From NCBI GenBank assembly GCA_947073545.1, contig CAMTMP010000015.1:21779-85778 (forward strand): a DNA stretch of 64,000 bases, in the 5' to 3' direction. A model generated the notes under the pieces. The model saw nothing but the letters and a program-made list of their open reading frames with translations, searched no databases and was not told the DNA's origin. Of this stretch, positions 26,017 to 34,663 are shown one piece after another (position 1 is the first letter of the stretch; the number at the start of each line of letters is the position of its first letter). The position numbers and the translations under genes were made by a program. This DNA is from an uncultured bacterium. GTDB lineage: Bacteria; Bacillota; Clostridia; Lachnospirales; Lachnospiraceae.

Positions 26017-27830
26017 AAACCGGCAATCCCCTTCTCATCTATTACATGCAAAATCCGATCCGCTATTATCTCATTTCCTTTTTCAAACAAATGACACGAG
26101 TCCATATACACATCGGGCCTGTCATCAAAAATTCCTGTAAGATTATAGATATATGTATAATCTTCTTCTATCTTCCGGTTTTCAATCATTTCTCTAAAGA
26201 GCCTGAAAGGTTCCGCACAGTTCTCCACCCAAAATACGGAGGATGATAACACCCACTCATCTATTCCTTTTCTATTAAGCATATTGTATCTTGTTGGCTG
26301 TGCAAATGCCATAAACGCTATATCTTTTGTCTGAGACACAGCATACATACACTTCACTTTTGACAACCAGTTCTCAAAATAATTTTCCCCCGTATCAACT
26401 CCTATATTAACTGCCGAAATATCCATATCATTTCCCACATGCCCGGTGCCTTCCTCATGAATATTTCGAACAATAAGATCAAACATCTGCTTCAAATAGG
26501 GAATTGCAAAGGGATGTCCGGGATCCTCACATAAATCATTAAACCCGTCATAAACAATTATCAGATTCGGATTTAGTGGTAAAATATCTCTTTCCAGCTT
26601 AATCAACTCTTGTGTTGACGTATAACCACATGTGCCTCCGTTGTACACCGTCACTGCATCATTCGGCCACTTCTCATATAAAATCCTGGCCCAGTTACGC
26701 TTATCATAAATATCATCTGTAGTGCTTCCCCCAAGAACAGCTATTTTAAAGTCTCCCGGCTTTTCTTCTCCATATATAGCTATCCCCGGATATCTGCTAT
26801 TCTCTTTATAGGTATATCCTAAATTGATGTCCAACATACTTTCCAAAATATAATTACAAAAACTCAGCTGAGGCATGATGTTAAAGTCAATATTTTTTTT
26901 CAAGCCCAAATCATGCATTTTATTAATTTTTACTTTATCATTTTCCAGAATAATAAAATAATCATCCTCATATAATAAATCTTCAATAAGTTTAACGGAG
27001 TATTCTGTGTGCTCCTTCTTATCTGTCTCATCATATACAAAACCATGAAAATTAAAATCCAACAATTGAATACATTTTGCTGTCTTCAAATTTCTCTCCG
27101 TCTGTTCACCATAAAAATATATCTTCTTAGTGCCAAAGAAAACTTTCATATTATAAATATACTGCACAATAATCGGAAGATTTTCATCTGAGGAATAAAC
27201 ATATTTCAAATACTTACCAATCGTTTCTTCATAAAAGAATCTGCGCTGTCTATATTGCTTCCGTTGCAATAATATATCCATTTCTTTATATTTTGCTGAA
27301 GCCTCAATAACAGAAGTATCTTCCGACAGCTTAGACAAAATGTCTATACCGTAAACTGGCAGCCCTGCCTTGGAACTCCCGTCACTGCATTTTGTTGTAT
27401 CAGAGTCTATAAAGCAATGTAATCCTTCCCCCATTCCCCTCCGGGTTAACTGTTCATGCACTTCCAATCCATATTTACCTGCACCAAAGATAACCATACG
27501 CTCTTTGTTTACCATTGGATTCAAAACCGTAGCTGTCTGGCATATATCATACAATCCCTCTTCATATTCTTTTGCGCTAAAAACCACTGCCTCTTCTATG
27601 TCTAGCGCCCCTATATCTACGATTGGTTTATGAAACGCTTCCTTTCCAATATATGCCGACTCATCAGTCGCAAAGCCGTCCACATATATTTCCATGATCA
27701 GGAAACGGCAAAACAACGACAACGCTCCCTCCTTTTGTTCTCTGTCTTCCTTAAACCAAATATACTTTTTTAGGCTGCTATATACCAAAGGATTCGTAAT
27801 GAATAACTGCTCAGGTTCTTTCATTCTCAT
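26013..27830 (-). CDS. SGNH/GDSL hydrolase-like protein with two N-terminal Rossmann-like modules
   Basis: A 605-residue protein. MVIFGAGKYGLEV (112-124) and KIYFYGEQTERN (about 236-247) mark two copies of the recurrent module. The C-terminal 260 residues are an SGNH esterase domain: block I is VLGGST (365-370, Ser369), the oxyanion Gly is in YNGGTCGYTS, block III is YDGFND (427-432) and the catalytic Asp/His are in MDSCH (Asp577, His580). All SGNH residues are present, so it should be active. There is no signal peptide, which points to an intracellular acyl-transfer or deacylation step. GAGGAG lies 5 bases before the ATG. Confidence 0.8.
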   Translation of the reverse strand: MRMKEPEQLFITNPLVYSSLKKYIWFKEDREQKEGALSLFCRFLIMEIYVDGFATDESAYIGKEAFHKPIVDIGALDIEEAVVFSAKEYEEGLYDICQTATVLNPMVNKERMVIFGAGKYGLEVHEQLTRRGMGEGLHCFIDSDTTKCSDGSSKAGLPVYGIDILSKLSEDTSVIEASAKYKEMDILLQRKQYRQRRFFYEETIGKYLKYVYSSDENLPIIVQYIYNMKVFFGTKKIYFYGEQTERNLKTAKCIQLLDFNFHGFVYDETDKKEHTEYSVKLIEDLLYEDDYFIILENDKVKINKMHDLGLKKNIDFNIMPQLSFCNYILESMLDINLGYTYKENSRYPGIAIYGEEKPGDFKIAVLGGSTTDDIYDKRNWARILYEKWPNDAVTVYNGGTCGYTSTQELIKLERDILPLNPNLIIVYDGFNDLCEDPGHPFAIPYLKQMFDLIVRNIHEEGTGHVGNDMDISAVNIGVDTGENYFENWLSKVKCMYAVSQTKDIAFMAFAQPTRYNMLNRKGIDEWVLSSSVFWVENCAEPFRLFREMIENRKIEEDYTYIYNLTGIFDDRPDVYMDSCHLFEKGNEIIADRILHVIDEKGIAGL

Positions 27831-27845
27831 ATGTTCTCCTCAAGA

Positions 27846-28178
27846 TTAGAAGTTATAAATATATGCCGGTAATTTTTCCTCTCCATGCTCTTTGGAGTGC
27901 TGTACATAATCTTCCCCTGCATCCTGTGATTTCAACTTCAATGCAGAAACCAAAACAACTTTCATACACTCCAGCATCACCGGATCTTCATTCCACATTT
28001 GGTTCAGTTCTTCTTCTAATTCCGGGAGCGTTTCAAATCCATATTCCCTGATATAGGGCAACTCATCCCTCTTAATAAAGTAACTCTCCTTTGCATCATC
28101 CATTTGCGTATAATAATTATGCCGATAACTACACGCAAGATGATACAATGTTTGTTTTTCCCGTTTGCACTTATCCAT
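27846..28178 (-). CDS. Small protein of unknown function
   Basis: A 110-residue, charged, mostly helical protein I do not recognise. It has a Tyr/His-rich N-terminal helix (YHLACSYRHNYYTQM) and an acidic middle (YGFETLPELEEELNQMW). There is no signal peptide or membrane segment. A good ribosome binding site (AAAGGAG, 5 bases before the ATG) and tight spacing between the carbamoyltransferase and SGNH genes support it as a real gene. It may be an accessory subunit of one of those neighbours, which is inference from position only. Confidence 0.6.
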   Translation of the reverse strand: MDKCKREKQTLYHLACSYRHNYYTQMDDAKESYFIKRDELPYIREYGFETLPELEEELNQMWNEDPVMLECMKVVLVSALKLKSQDAGEDYVQHSKEHGEEKLPAYIYNF

Positions 28179-28188
28179 ATACGCTCCT

Positions 28189-30027
28189 TTAATCTAGTAC
28201 ATAAAGTTTACGCCAATCCTCTGTTTCATGCCATTCAGGCTGCTCATTCTTGTATAAGATATAATTCTCTAATACAAGTACATCCATATCCGTACGCATA
28301 AAACACTCATACGCATTCCGGGGTGTACACACAATCGGCTCCCCCCTTACATTAAACGAAGTATTGACTATCACACTATATCCTGTCAAATTTTTAAATT
28401 CTGTTAAAACTTTATAATAATATGGATTGGTTTCTTCACTTACTGTCTGAATCCGCGCACTATAATCAACATGTGTAACCGCTGGTATATCTGAGCGCTT
28501 CTTCTTAACAATCTCCAACATATTATTATTATATTTTTTTAAATCATCCTGTACTGTTGCTGCCTGCCTGCGCTCCTTACATACATCTTCCACGATCAGC
28601 ATATAAGGGCTTTCATCTGCCAACTCAAAATATTCTGCAACATCTTCCTTTAAAACAGACGGAGCAAATGGTCTAAATGACTCTCTATATTTAATTTTCT
28701 TATTTAGCTTCACCTGCATTTGTTCTGAACGGGCATCCGCAATAATACTCCTGTTTCCAAGCGCCCTCGGTCCAAACTCCATCCTCCCCTGAAACAGGCC
28801 GATAACTCTTTCGGCTGCTAATTCCTCAGCTATTTTTTTATATAAAATACTTTCATCCAGCCTATGATATATATATTGATTATCCTTTAAATATTTTTCT
28901 ATTTCGTCTGAGGAATAACGCGGGCCAAGATAACTCCCCTTTTGGGAATCATTTTCCTTTATTTCTCTCGAAATACCCGCATACTGATAAGAAGCATACA
29001 AAGCAGCGCCAAGACTGCCGCCTGCATCTCCAGCCGCTGGCTGAATCCACATATTTTTGAAAATATTACTATTCTTGATTTTACCGTTTGCCACACAATT
29101 TAACGCTACGCCGCCGGCAAGAACCAAATTCTCTATATCCGCTCCATACGCCATTTTTGCATGCTGTATCATTTTTAATATAATGTCTTCCACTACTTTC
29201 TGAGCAGATGCAGCAATATCCATTTCGCGTTTAGTAATCTCTGTCTCTGGCAGCCTTCGCGCTCCGCCAAAAAGCTGCTCAAATTTATGATTTGTCATTG
29301 CACGGCCATACTGATAATCAAAATACTCTAAATTTAACTGAAAAGATCCGTCCTCCTTTATATCTAACAACTCATTTCTAATAATGTCTTCATACACAGG
29401 CTCCCCATATGGCGCCAGTCCCATAAATTTGTAATCACCTGAATTTACTTTAAATCCACAGAAATAAGTAAATGCACTGTATAACAAGCCAAGTGAATGC
29501 GGAAACCGTAATTCCTCTTTCAATACCAGTTTACTTCCACTCCCTACGCCAATCGTAGTTGTGGCCCATTCTCCTACACCATCCAACGTAACCACCACCG
29601 CCTTTTCAAACGGAGACGGATAAAAGGCTGAAGCCGCATGGGAAACATGATGCTCACACACCAAAAACTTCCTTTTCGGATTTTTCCCCAGTATTCCTTC
29701 CAAGGATTTATGTATCCATAATTTATCAGAAAACATGGAATCAAAACTGCGTTCGATAATGTCCCGGGAATCATCACCTGCTGTAATAATATTTTTGATA
29801 TAACGGTCTAATGTATACAACGGATTATCATAAAATACGACTATGTCTATATCTGCCGCTTTCATTTTTGCTTCCTGCAAACAATATTGAACCGCGTTAG
29901 CCGGCATCCGCAAATCATGTTTTATCCTGGTGAATCGTTCCTCCTGCGCTGCGGCAATTATTTCTCCGTTCACTATAAGACTCGCGCCAGAATCATGATA
30001 TAATGCAGATATTCCCAAAACATTCAT
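28189..30027 (-). CDS. O-carbamoyltransferase, NodU/CmcH/TobZ family
   Basis: A 612-residue protein of standard family length. The N-terminal Kae1-like domain starts VLGISALYHDSGASL and includes the metal-binding HHVSHAASAF (around 126-135) and VVTLDGVGEW. The YrdC-like C-terminal region has FGPRALGNRSIIADAR and FRPFAPSVL. Members transfer a carbamoyl group from carbamoyl phosphate, through carbamoyl-adenylate, to a sugar or antibiotic hydroxyl. In this operon the acceptor is probably the heptose-type glycan or its nucleotide precursor. Two adjacent ATGs exist; the second (30027) is 7 bases from AGAGGA and is preferred. Catalytic signatures look intact. Confidence 0.92.
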   Translation of the reverse strand: MNVLGISALYHDSGASLIVNGEIIAAAQEERFTRIKHDLRMPANAVQYCLQEAKMKAADIDIVVFYDNPLYTLDRYIKNIITAGDDSRDIIERSFDSMFSDKLWIHKSLEGILGKNPKRKFLVCEHHVSHAASAFYPSPFEKAVVVTLDGVGEWATTTIGVGSGSKLVLKEELRFPHSLGLLYSAFTYFCGFKVNSGDYKFMGLAPYGEPVYEDIIRNELLDIKEDGSFQLNLEYFDYQYGRAMTNHKFEQLFGGARRLPETEITKREMDIAASAQKVVEDIILKMIQHAKMAYGADIENLVLAGGVALNCVANGKIKNSNIFKNMWIQPAAGDAGGSLGAALYASYQYAGISREIKENDSQKGSYLGPRYSSDEIEKYLKDNQYIYHRLDESILYKKIAEELAAERVIGLFQGRMEFGPRALGNRSIIADARSEQMQVKLNKKIKYRESFRPFAPSVLKEDVAEYFELADESPYMLIVEDVCKERRQAATVQDDLKKYNNNMLEIVKKKRSDIPAVTHVDYSARIQTVSEETNPYYYKVLTEFKNLTGYSVIVNTSFNVRGEPIVCTPRNAYECFMRTDMDVLVLENYILYKNEQPEWHETEDWRKLYVLD

Positions 30028-30052
30028 CATCTATTCCTCTTTTCCATTTGTT

Positions 30053-31585
30053 CTATATATTCAACAATGTACTGGCAAATTTCAACGCATTCACCATTTC
30101 CACTGACTCCCTGTTTCCAACTATATTGGCGCCAAGCGCCCCACCAATATTCCCCATAAATGTCCCAATTTCCATCGGTGCACCTGCCGCTGCAAATATA
30201 CCTGCCAAAGAAAAAAATGCATCTCCTGCACCTATTGTATCTTTTACTGACAAAGTAAATGCCGGACATTTTTCTATCTCTTCATCATCAATCTGCCACG
30301 CTCCACGGGCGCCCCTTGTCAACCAGCCATTTCCGTTCAAGTGCCGTCTAAGTTCTTTCAACTTCACCTCTTCACTATCCACATATGATGGAAATGCCAG
30401 ATTCAGCTCATTCTGATCCGCAGTAAAAATATCTGCCCTGCTATATTTCGTGATTATATTCATCCCTTTATTAGATGAATTCGTCTGACAATTAAGTATC
30501 AAATATTTTGCTCTCTTCTGTACGATTTCCATGACTTCCTCATCAACCAGCCCGTGTCCAAAATCACACAGAAAAACTGCATCATATTCATCAATCATCT
30601 CATTTAATTTTTCTATAAATTTTCTTTTTACTTCTTTCTCATATCCTGGCTTTTCCGGAATATTATTAATGGCAAATATTTTACGGTATTCATCACGTTT
30701 TTCATTTCTTGTAAGATATCTCTGCTTAATAATCGTAGGAACTTTTTTACTGTAAACTAACCTGAGATTAATTTTATCTGCATATTCATCAAACATACCT
30801 AAACGAATATTTTCTTCGTCTCCAATAATAGATAACAAGGTTACATCCGACGTAAAAGTTGATAAGTGCCGCGCTACAGCCACCGAGCCGCCAAAATACT
30901 CCTCCGTGTTACTCAACCTTGCTGAATACCCCATATCTTTGGACATCATTCCCTGTACATTGCAATATGTATATTTGTCAATAATGACATCTCCTATTAC
31001 CAGAACCTTCAGATGACCAGCTTTTTCCGCATAATTTTTGATATCCTCCATGGAACACTTTTGCTTAAAATTTTCCATATAGTTTCTGACATCCTCTGGC
31101 AGCCCTGACATTGCAGTATTTATTAATTTCGTTGAACTAAATACCTGTCCTGTCGTAAACTCTATTTTCCCTCCATGCTTTTCTACCAATTCCTGTTCTT
31201 CTGCTATTTTCCCCGTAATATCATCCTTTGCGTTTCTATACTCTTCTCCTTTTACATAGATATCCGGTTCAACCACCTGTACAATATCGTTCACCGTATA
31301 TTCTTCTGACAACATAACATAATCAATGCACTCCATTGCCGCAAGAAATTTCAGGCGCAGTTCGTCACTAAAATACGGCCTTCCAGGCCCTTTTCTGACA
31401 TATTTTTCCGACGTCACAGACACAACTAAGATATCTCCCATGGTTTTAGCCTGTTCAAAATGGATAATATGACCCGGATGTACAAGATCAAACACTCCAT
31501 GGCACAAAACCACAGTTTTATTATCCTGTTTCAATTTATTCTTTATTTCCTTTTCATACTCCACTTTTGTAATTATTTTTCCCAT
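30053..31585 (-). CDS. HldE-like bifunctional heptose kinase/nucleotidyltransferase with reversed domain order
   Basis: A 510-residue fusion. Residues 1-145 are the RfaE-domain-II type nucleotidyltransferase (VVLCHGVFDLVHPGHI, with HPGH at 36-39, and VSVTSEKYVRKGPGRP). Residues about 190-505 are a PfkB-type kinase, like HldE domain I: VLVIGDVIIDKYTY, FGGSVAVARHL and DTIGAGDAFF with the catalytic Asp. E. coli HldE has kinase first, nucleotidyltransferase second; here the order is swapped. With GmhA and GmhB in the same operon this supplies the kinase and nucleotidyl-transfer steps from sedoheptulose 7-phosphate to a nucleotide-activated manno-heptose (ADP in E. coli; the nucleotide here is unknown). 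A dedicated HldD epimerase was not seen. Confidence 0.85.
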   Translation of the reverse strand: MGKIITKVEYEKEIKNKLKQDNKTVVLCHGVFDLVHPGHIIHFEQAKTMGDILVVSVTSEKYVRKGPGRPYFSDELRLKFLAAMECIDYVMLSEEYTVNDIVQVVEPDIYVKGEEYRNAKDDITGKIAEEQELVEKHGGKIEFTTGQVFSSTKLINTAMSGLPEDVRNYMENFKQKCSMEDIKNYAEKAGHLKVLVIGDVIIDKYTYCNVQGMMSKDMGYSARLSNTEEYFGGSVAVARHLSTFTSDVTLLSIIGDEENIRLGMFDEYADKINLRLVYSKKVPTIIKQRYLTRNEKRDEYRKIFAINNIPEKPGYEKEVKRKFIEKLNEMIDEYDAVFLCDFGHGLVDEEVMEIVQKRAKYLILNCQTNSSNKGMNIITKYSRADIFTADQNELNLAFPSYVDSEEVKLKELRRHLNGNGWLTRGARGAWQIDDEEIEKCPAFTLSVKDTIGAGDAFFSLAGIFAAAGAPMEIGTFMGNIGGALGANIVGNRESVEMVNALKFASTLLNI

Positions 31586-31624
31586 ATCAGACCATCCCGA
31601 AATATCTCTGTTGTTATTTTCTCA

Positions 31625-32956
31625 CTAATCCCGAAGCAAAACATCTGCCACATCTAAAAGATACAAGTTGTTTTTCAGGTAACTCCAGCTTATTTTGCTT
31701 TCATTAATCGTATAGCCTTTCATACCATATTTTTTGCGTTCTTTTGCATATTCATGGCTTTTATACCAACTTTCTATTATGATTCGATATTTTCTCATGC
31801 ATTCAGTTTCTTCTGGTGATTCCTTCCATACCCCATCTAAACGCAAATTCATTTCCTTTACCGCTTCATAGATTTCCTCTTCCGTATTGTCAATCAACAA
31901 TACTTTCTTTTCTTTAAAATTTGAATAGTATACATGACATTCATTTACGATATCCAGCACTTCATAAAGATTGAGACACCGTCCCTCCTCTTCTGACCAG
32001 AACTTTTTGGGCATATACATATTCTGCTCCATAAATACACATGATTCCCAGCCTGTAGTCATCCCAACTGCATTAACAATGATACAAGGTCTTCCAAAAT
32101 ATCCTGGCAAAACCCATAACCCGGAATTGGAGGCAACCATAAACTTACACTTCTGTATCAAATAAAAATCCATTAGTTCATCGTAATATTGATTCGCGTA
32201 ATCTATAACTCCCGGAATGGTACACTCATTGCTCTCAAACTTTCCCATCCTGACAGACTTGATTCCTTCTTGCTGCAAATAGAAACATGCCTGTTGAAAG
32301 GAATTGATATCACAGTTAGAAATTGATGTCTCTCTGGCATAATCCTCACCATAGTTAGCTTGTTTCTCCTTTTCCTCCCGGGCATGTATACAAACAAACT
32401 CCCCTTCTATGTGAAGTGCAGCAAATTTTTTTTCCGCCTCAACAATCAAGTCAGAAGACAACTCTATAATCGGAGTTCCTATTTTTGTTACTATGTATCC
32501 TGCTTCCCTAAACTTATACCTGTTGAAAGAATTTAAGTTTACCTCTCCCTTATGATTTCTCAAGACATAAATCCAAAAGTCAATATTACTGTCATCGATA
32601 ATATACACATATTGGCGAATTAATTCTAAAGCTCTGTCATTAAATACGCCCCCCTTATAAGTATCCGGAAAAAGAGGCAACACTACATGCAACTCCAGAC
32701 TTCTTAACTTATTTTCATAAAGATCATATACCATCCGCATAAGCCGAGGCATACTTTCTCCCACAGCTTCCATTCCAATGCCATATAGATTGATCTTGGT
32801 ATATTCGGACTTTATAGATTGCCACTTCTTTTCATAAAATCCATCTGAAATCAACCGCCTTTTATACTGATGTAACTTTTCTTCATATGGATTTTGTCTC
32901 TCAACTTCGTGACATATATCTTGTTTTTTTAAAAAAATGTCCTTTATTTTCTTCAA
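31625..32956 (-). CDS. TIGR04372-type glycosyltransferase
   Basis: A 443-residue protein. The pattern FVCIHAREEKEKQANYGEDYARETSI... (spread over about 190-220), then VRMGKFESN, VIDYANQYYDELMDFYLIQ, CKFMVASNSGLWVLPGYFGRP and IIVNAVGMTTGW matches the TIGR04372 family of putative glycosyltransferases, which resembles O-fucosyltransferase-like GT-B enzymes. The start codon is a TTG at 32956 with AGGAG about 11 bases upstream; a nearby ATG is out of frame. It lies between the B12-radical SAM gene and the heptose kinase/nucleotidyltransferase, so it may use the activated heptose as donor. That link is positional inference. Confidence 0.75.
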   Translation of the reverse strand: MKKIKDIFLKKQDICHEVERQNPYEEKLHQYKRRLISDGFYEKKWQSIKSEYTKINLYGIGMEAVGESMPRLMRMVYDLYENKLRSLELHVVLPLFPDTYKGGVFNDRALELIRQYVYIIDDSNIDFWIYVLRNHKGEVNLNSFNRYKFREAGYIVTKIGTPIIELSSDLIVEAEKKFAALHIEGEFVCIHAREEKEKQANYGEDYARETSISNCDINSFQQACFYLQQEGIKSVRMGKFESNECTIPGVIDYANQYYDELMDFYLIQKCKFMVASNSGLWVLPGYFGRPCIIVNAVGMTTGWESCVFMEQNMYMPKKFWSEEEGRCLNLYEVLDIVNECHVYYSNFKEKKVLLIDNTEEEIYEAVKEMNLRLDGVWKESPEETECMRKYRIIIESWYKSHEYAKERKKYGMKGYTINESKISWSYLKNNLYLLDVADVLLRD

Positions 32957-32975
32957 CCTGCATTAAGCTCCTTTA

Positions 32976-34415
32976 TCAAAAATAGATGCCGCAGTGCCTT
33001 CTGGTCTGTTTCCTATATTCCTTCAATTCTTCTTCCGTAATGTCAAGTATCCTACAGGCCCGCGCTCTTTTCTCTGGTGTAGAGAAATTAATCCGGTCCC
33101 ATTCATATGCGCGCAAAACAGCCAATTCATTGGGCGTAAATTCTTCAGTTGTAATATTTCCTTTTCCAAATCCGAAATTAATATCATCCTCAAAAAAAGT
33201 AAAATTTTCCGGAAGAGCATGCATCTTTTCTGCCAGTTCTAATAATTCTGTCTTTGGTAACACTGTTGCAATATGAATATCTATCATATCAAGATCCAAC
33301 TCTTCCGCTACTCTTAGGGACTCTCTTATTTCCTCCCATGTTTCTCCTGGAAATCCTATTATAAAATTGGCCCGCATTAATATATCCAATTCTCTGCAGA
33401 TGGAAACAATTTCCGGAATAATTTCCAATCTAAGAGGTTTGTGTATAATTTTATGTAAAACACGTTCGCTGCCTGATTCAATAGAAATACCAAAACTCCT
33501 AAGCCCTGCTCTTTTCATTAACTCTAAGATATCCCGATCCAAATGCCATGCCGCTACCGTTCCAATCTGTACTTCAATGTGATATTCACGTCTGATAATC
33601 TCATTAAAGATGTACTTCGCACGTTCCTTATCTGCCAGCAAACAATCATCAAGGAAAATAATTGTTTCTACATTTTTTTCCCGTACAAAATAATCTATTT
33701 CATCCAATACGTCATCTGCCGGACGATATGCCACTTTTCTTCCACTGATAGTCCGTGTTGCACAAAACAGACAATTATAAGGGCATCCATACGAAGAAAT
33801 AATGTTGGCGCTTCTACCTTTTGCTTCAGCCGTGTGATTAGATGCCGATGTACGGTCTGCATCCAGATAACGGTCTACATCCACCAGAGAATAATCAGGT
33901 TTAACCATCTTAGAAACATCCGAGATATAGCGTCTCATTGGATTAATCACATCTTTTTCATCCACTCTATAGGCTATACCTTCAAATTGTGCTATCGCAT
34001 CGCACTCTCTTTTTTCAATCAGTGCCAAAAAGCAATCGAGTCTTTCTTCGGCATGACCCATCATAGCAATATCTACATTTTTATCTTTAATAACTTGCTC
34101 CGGACAAACAGTTGGATAAACCCCACCCATAATAACCGGAACCGCAGGAAAAACTTCCTTGGATATTTTGGCAATTTCATGATATGTCCTAAAATATTCA
34201 ACCGATAAAGCCGTAATTAAAACAACATCCGGATTATTTTCTACTATTTTAGCTCTCACTTCCGCTTCGCTATACTGATTTACATTTGCATCTATCACAG
34301 ATAATTCAAATTTATCCTTTAATACCGCCGTAATAACCGGCACTGCCGTTGTCATTCCTCTCCATGGTCTTTTCCCAAACCATGCGTAATTAGCTACAAT
34401 TAACACTACTTTCAT
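32976..34415 (-). CDS. Cobalamin-binding-domain radical SAM protein
   Basis: A protein of about 479 residues. The N-terminal ~140 residues are a B12-binding-like Rossmann domain (VVLIVANYAWFGKRPWRG, then MGGVYPTVCPEQV), though the classical DxHxxG is not evident, so bound cobalamin is uncertain. The radical SAM core has CPYNCLFC (about 211-218) and FGISIESGSERVL. Relatives include BchE-like cyclases and class B methylases; P- or C-methylation or ring chemistry on a sugar are possible. The start is ambiguous: ATG 34415 has GGAAA just upstream, while an in-frame GTG at 34430 lies within a small hairpin 14 bases after AGGAGG. Confidence 0.8.
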   Translation of the reverse strand: MKVVLIVANYAWFGKRPWRGMTTAVPVITAVLKDKFELSVIDANVNQYSEAEVRAKIVENNPDVVLITALSVEYFRTYHEIAKISKEVFPAVPVIMGGVYPTVCPEQVIKDKNVDIAMMGHAEERLDCFLALIEKRECDAIAQFEGIAYRVDEKDVINPMRRYISDVSKMVKPDYSLVDVDRYLDADRTSASNHTAEAKGRSANIISSYGCPYNCLFCATRTISGRKVAYRPADDVLDEIDYFVREKNVETIIFLDDCLLADKERAKYIFNEIIRREYHIEVQIGTVAAWHLDRDILELMKRAGLRSFGISIESGSERVLHKIIHKPLRLEIIPEIVSICRELDILMRANFIIGFPGETWEEIRESLRVAEELDLDMIDIHIATVLPKTELLELAEKMHALPENFTFFEDDINFGFGKGNITTEEFTPNELAVLRAYEWDRINFSTPEKRARACRILDITEEELKEYRKQTRRHCGIYF

Positions 34416-34427
34416 CTTTTCCAAACA

Positions 34428-34441
34428 CACCTACAAAGGTG
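34428..34441 (-). promoter_or_regulatory. Small hairpin between the AGGAGG site and the radical SAM gene start
   Basis: A 5-bp stem with a 4-base loop (CACCT/AGGTG) lies directly after AGGAGG (34445-34450) and includes the possible GTG start at 34430. Folding would bring the ribosome binding site closer to the downstream ATG at 34415. This is the only sign of translational tuning I see at this gene. Confidence 0.3.
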
Positions 34442-34474
34442 CGACCTCCTTACTTCATTATTTATGCATTGCTT

Positions 34475-34646
34475 TTAAGGTATAATTCTCTTTACCTCCT
34501 TCAAAATTCCTACTTCTCTTCTGGTTTCCCTGTCCAACCACGCATAGCAAACAATCTCTTGTTTCGCATTCAACACTGGAATCGGATCTGCTTCAATATT
34601 CTTTAAAAATTTTTAACGTCTCTGCTTTTGTTCCCAGTTTATTCAT
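34475..34646 (-). pseudogene. Frameshifted relic resembling a CBS-like segment
   Basis: The minus strand has an ATG at 34646 opening MNKLGTKAETLKIFKEY and then a stop. A one-base shift reopens the frame as IEADPIPVLNAKQEIVCYAW and runs to a stop at 34475-34477 (ending EVKRIIP). The phrase IPVLNAKQEIV resembles ALPVIDANQKLLG in the CBS-like N-terminus of the protein at 1043-3112. It is too short to be a complete domain, so I read it as a decayed fragment of such a gene. It occupies the largest gap inside the operon. Confidence 0.5.
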
Positions 34647-34663
34647 GACATCTTACAATCCTT

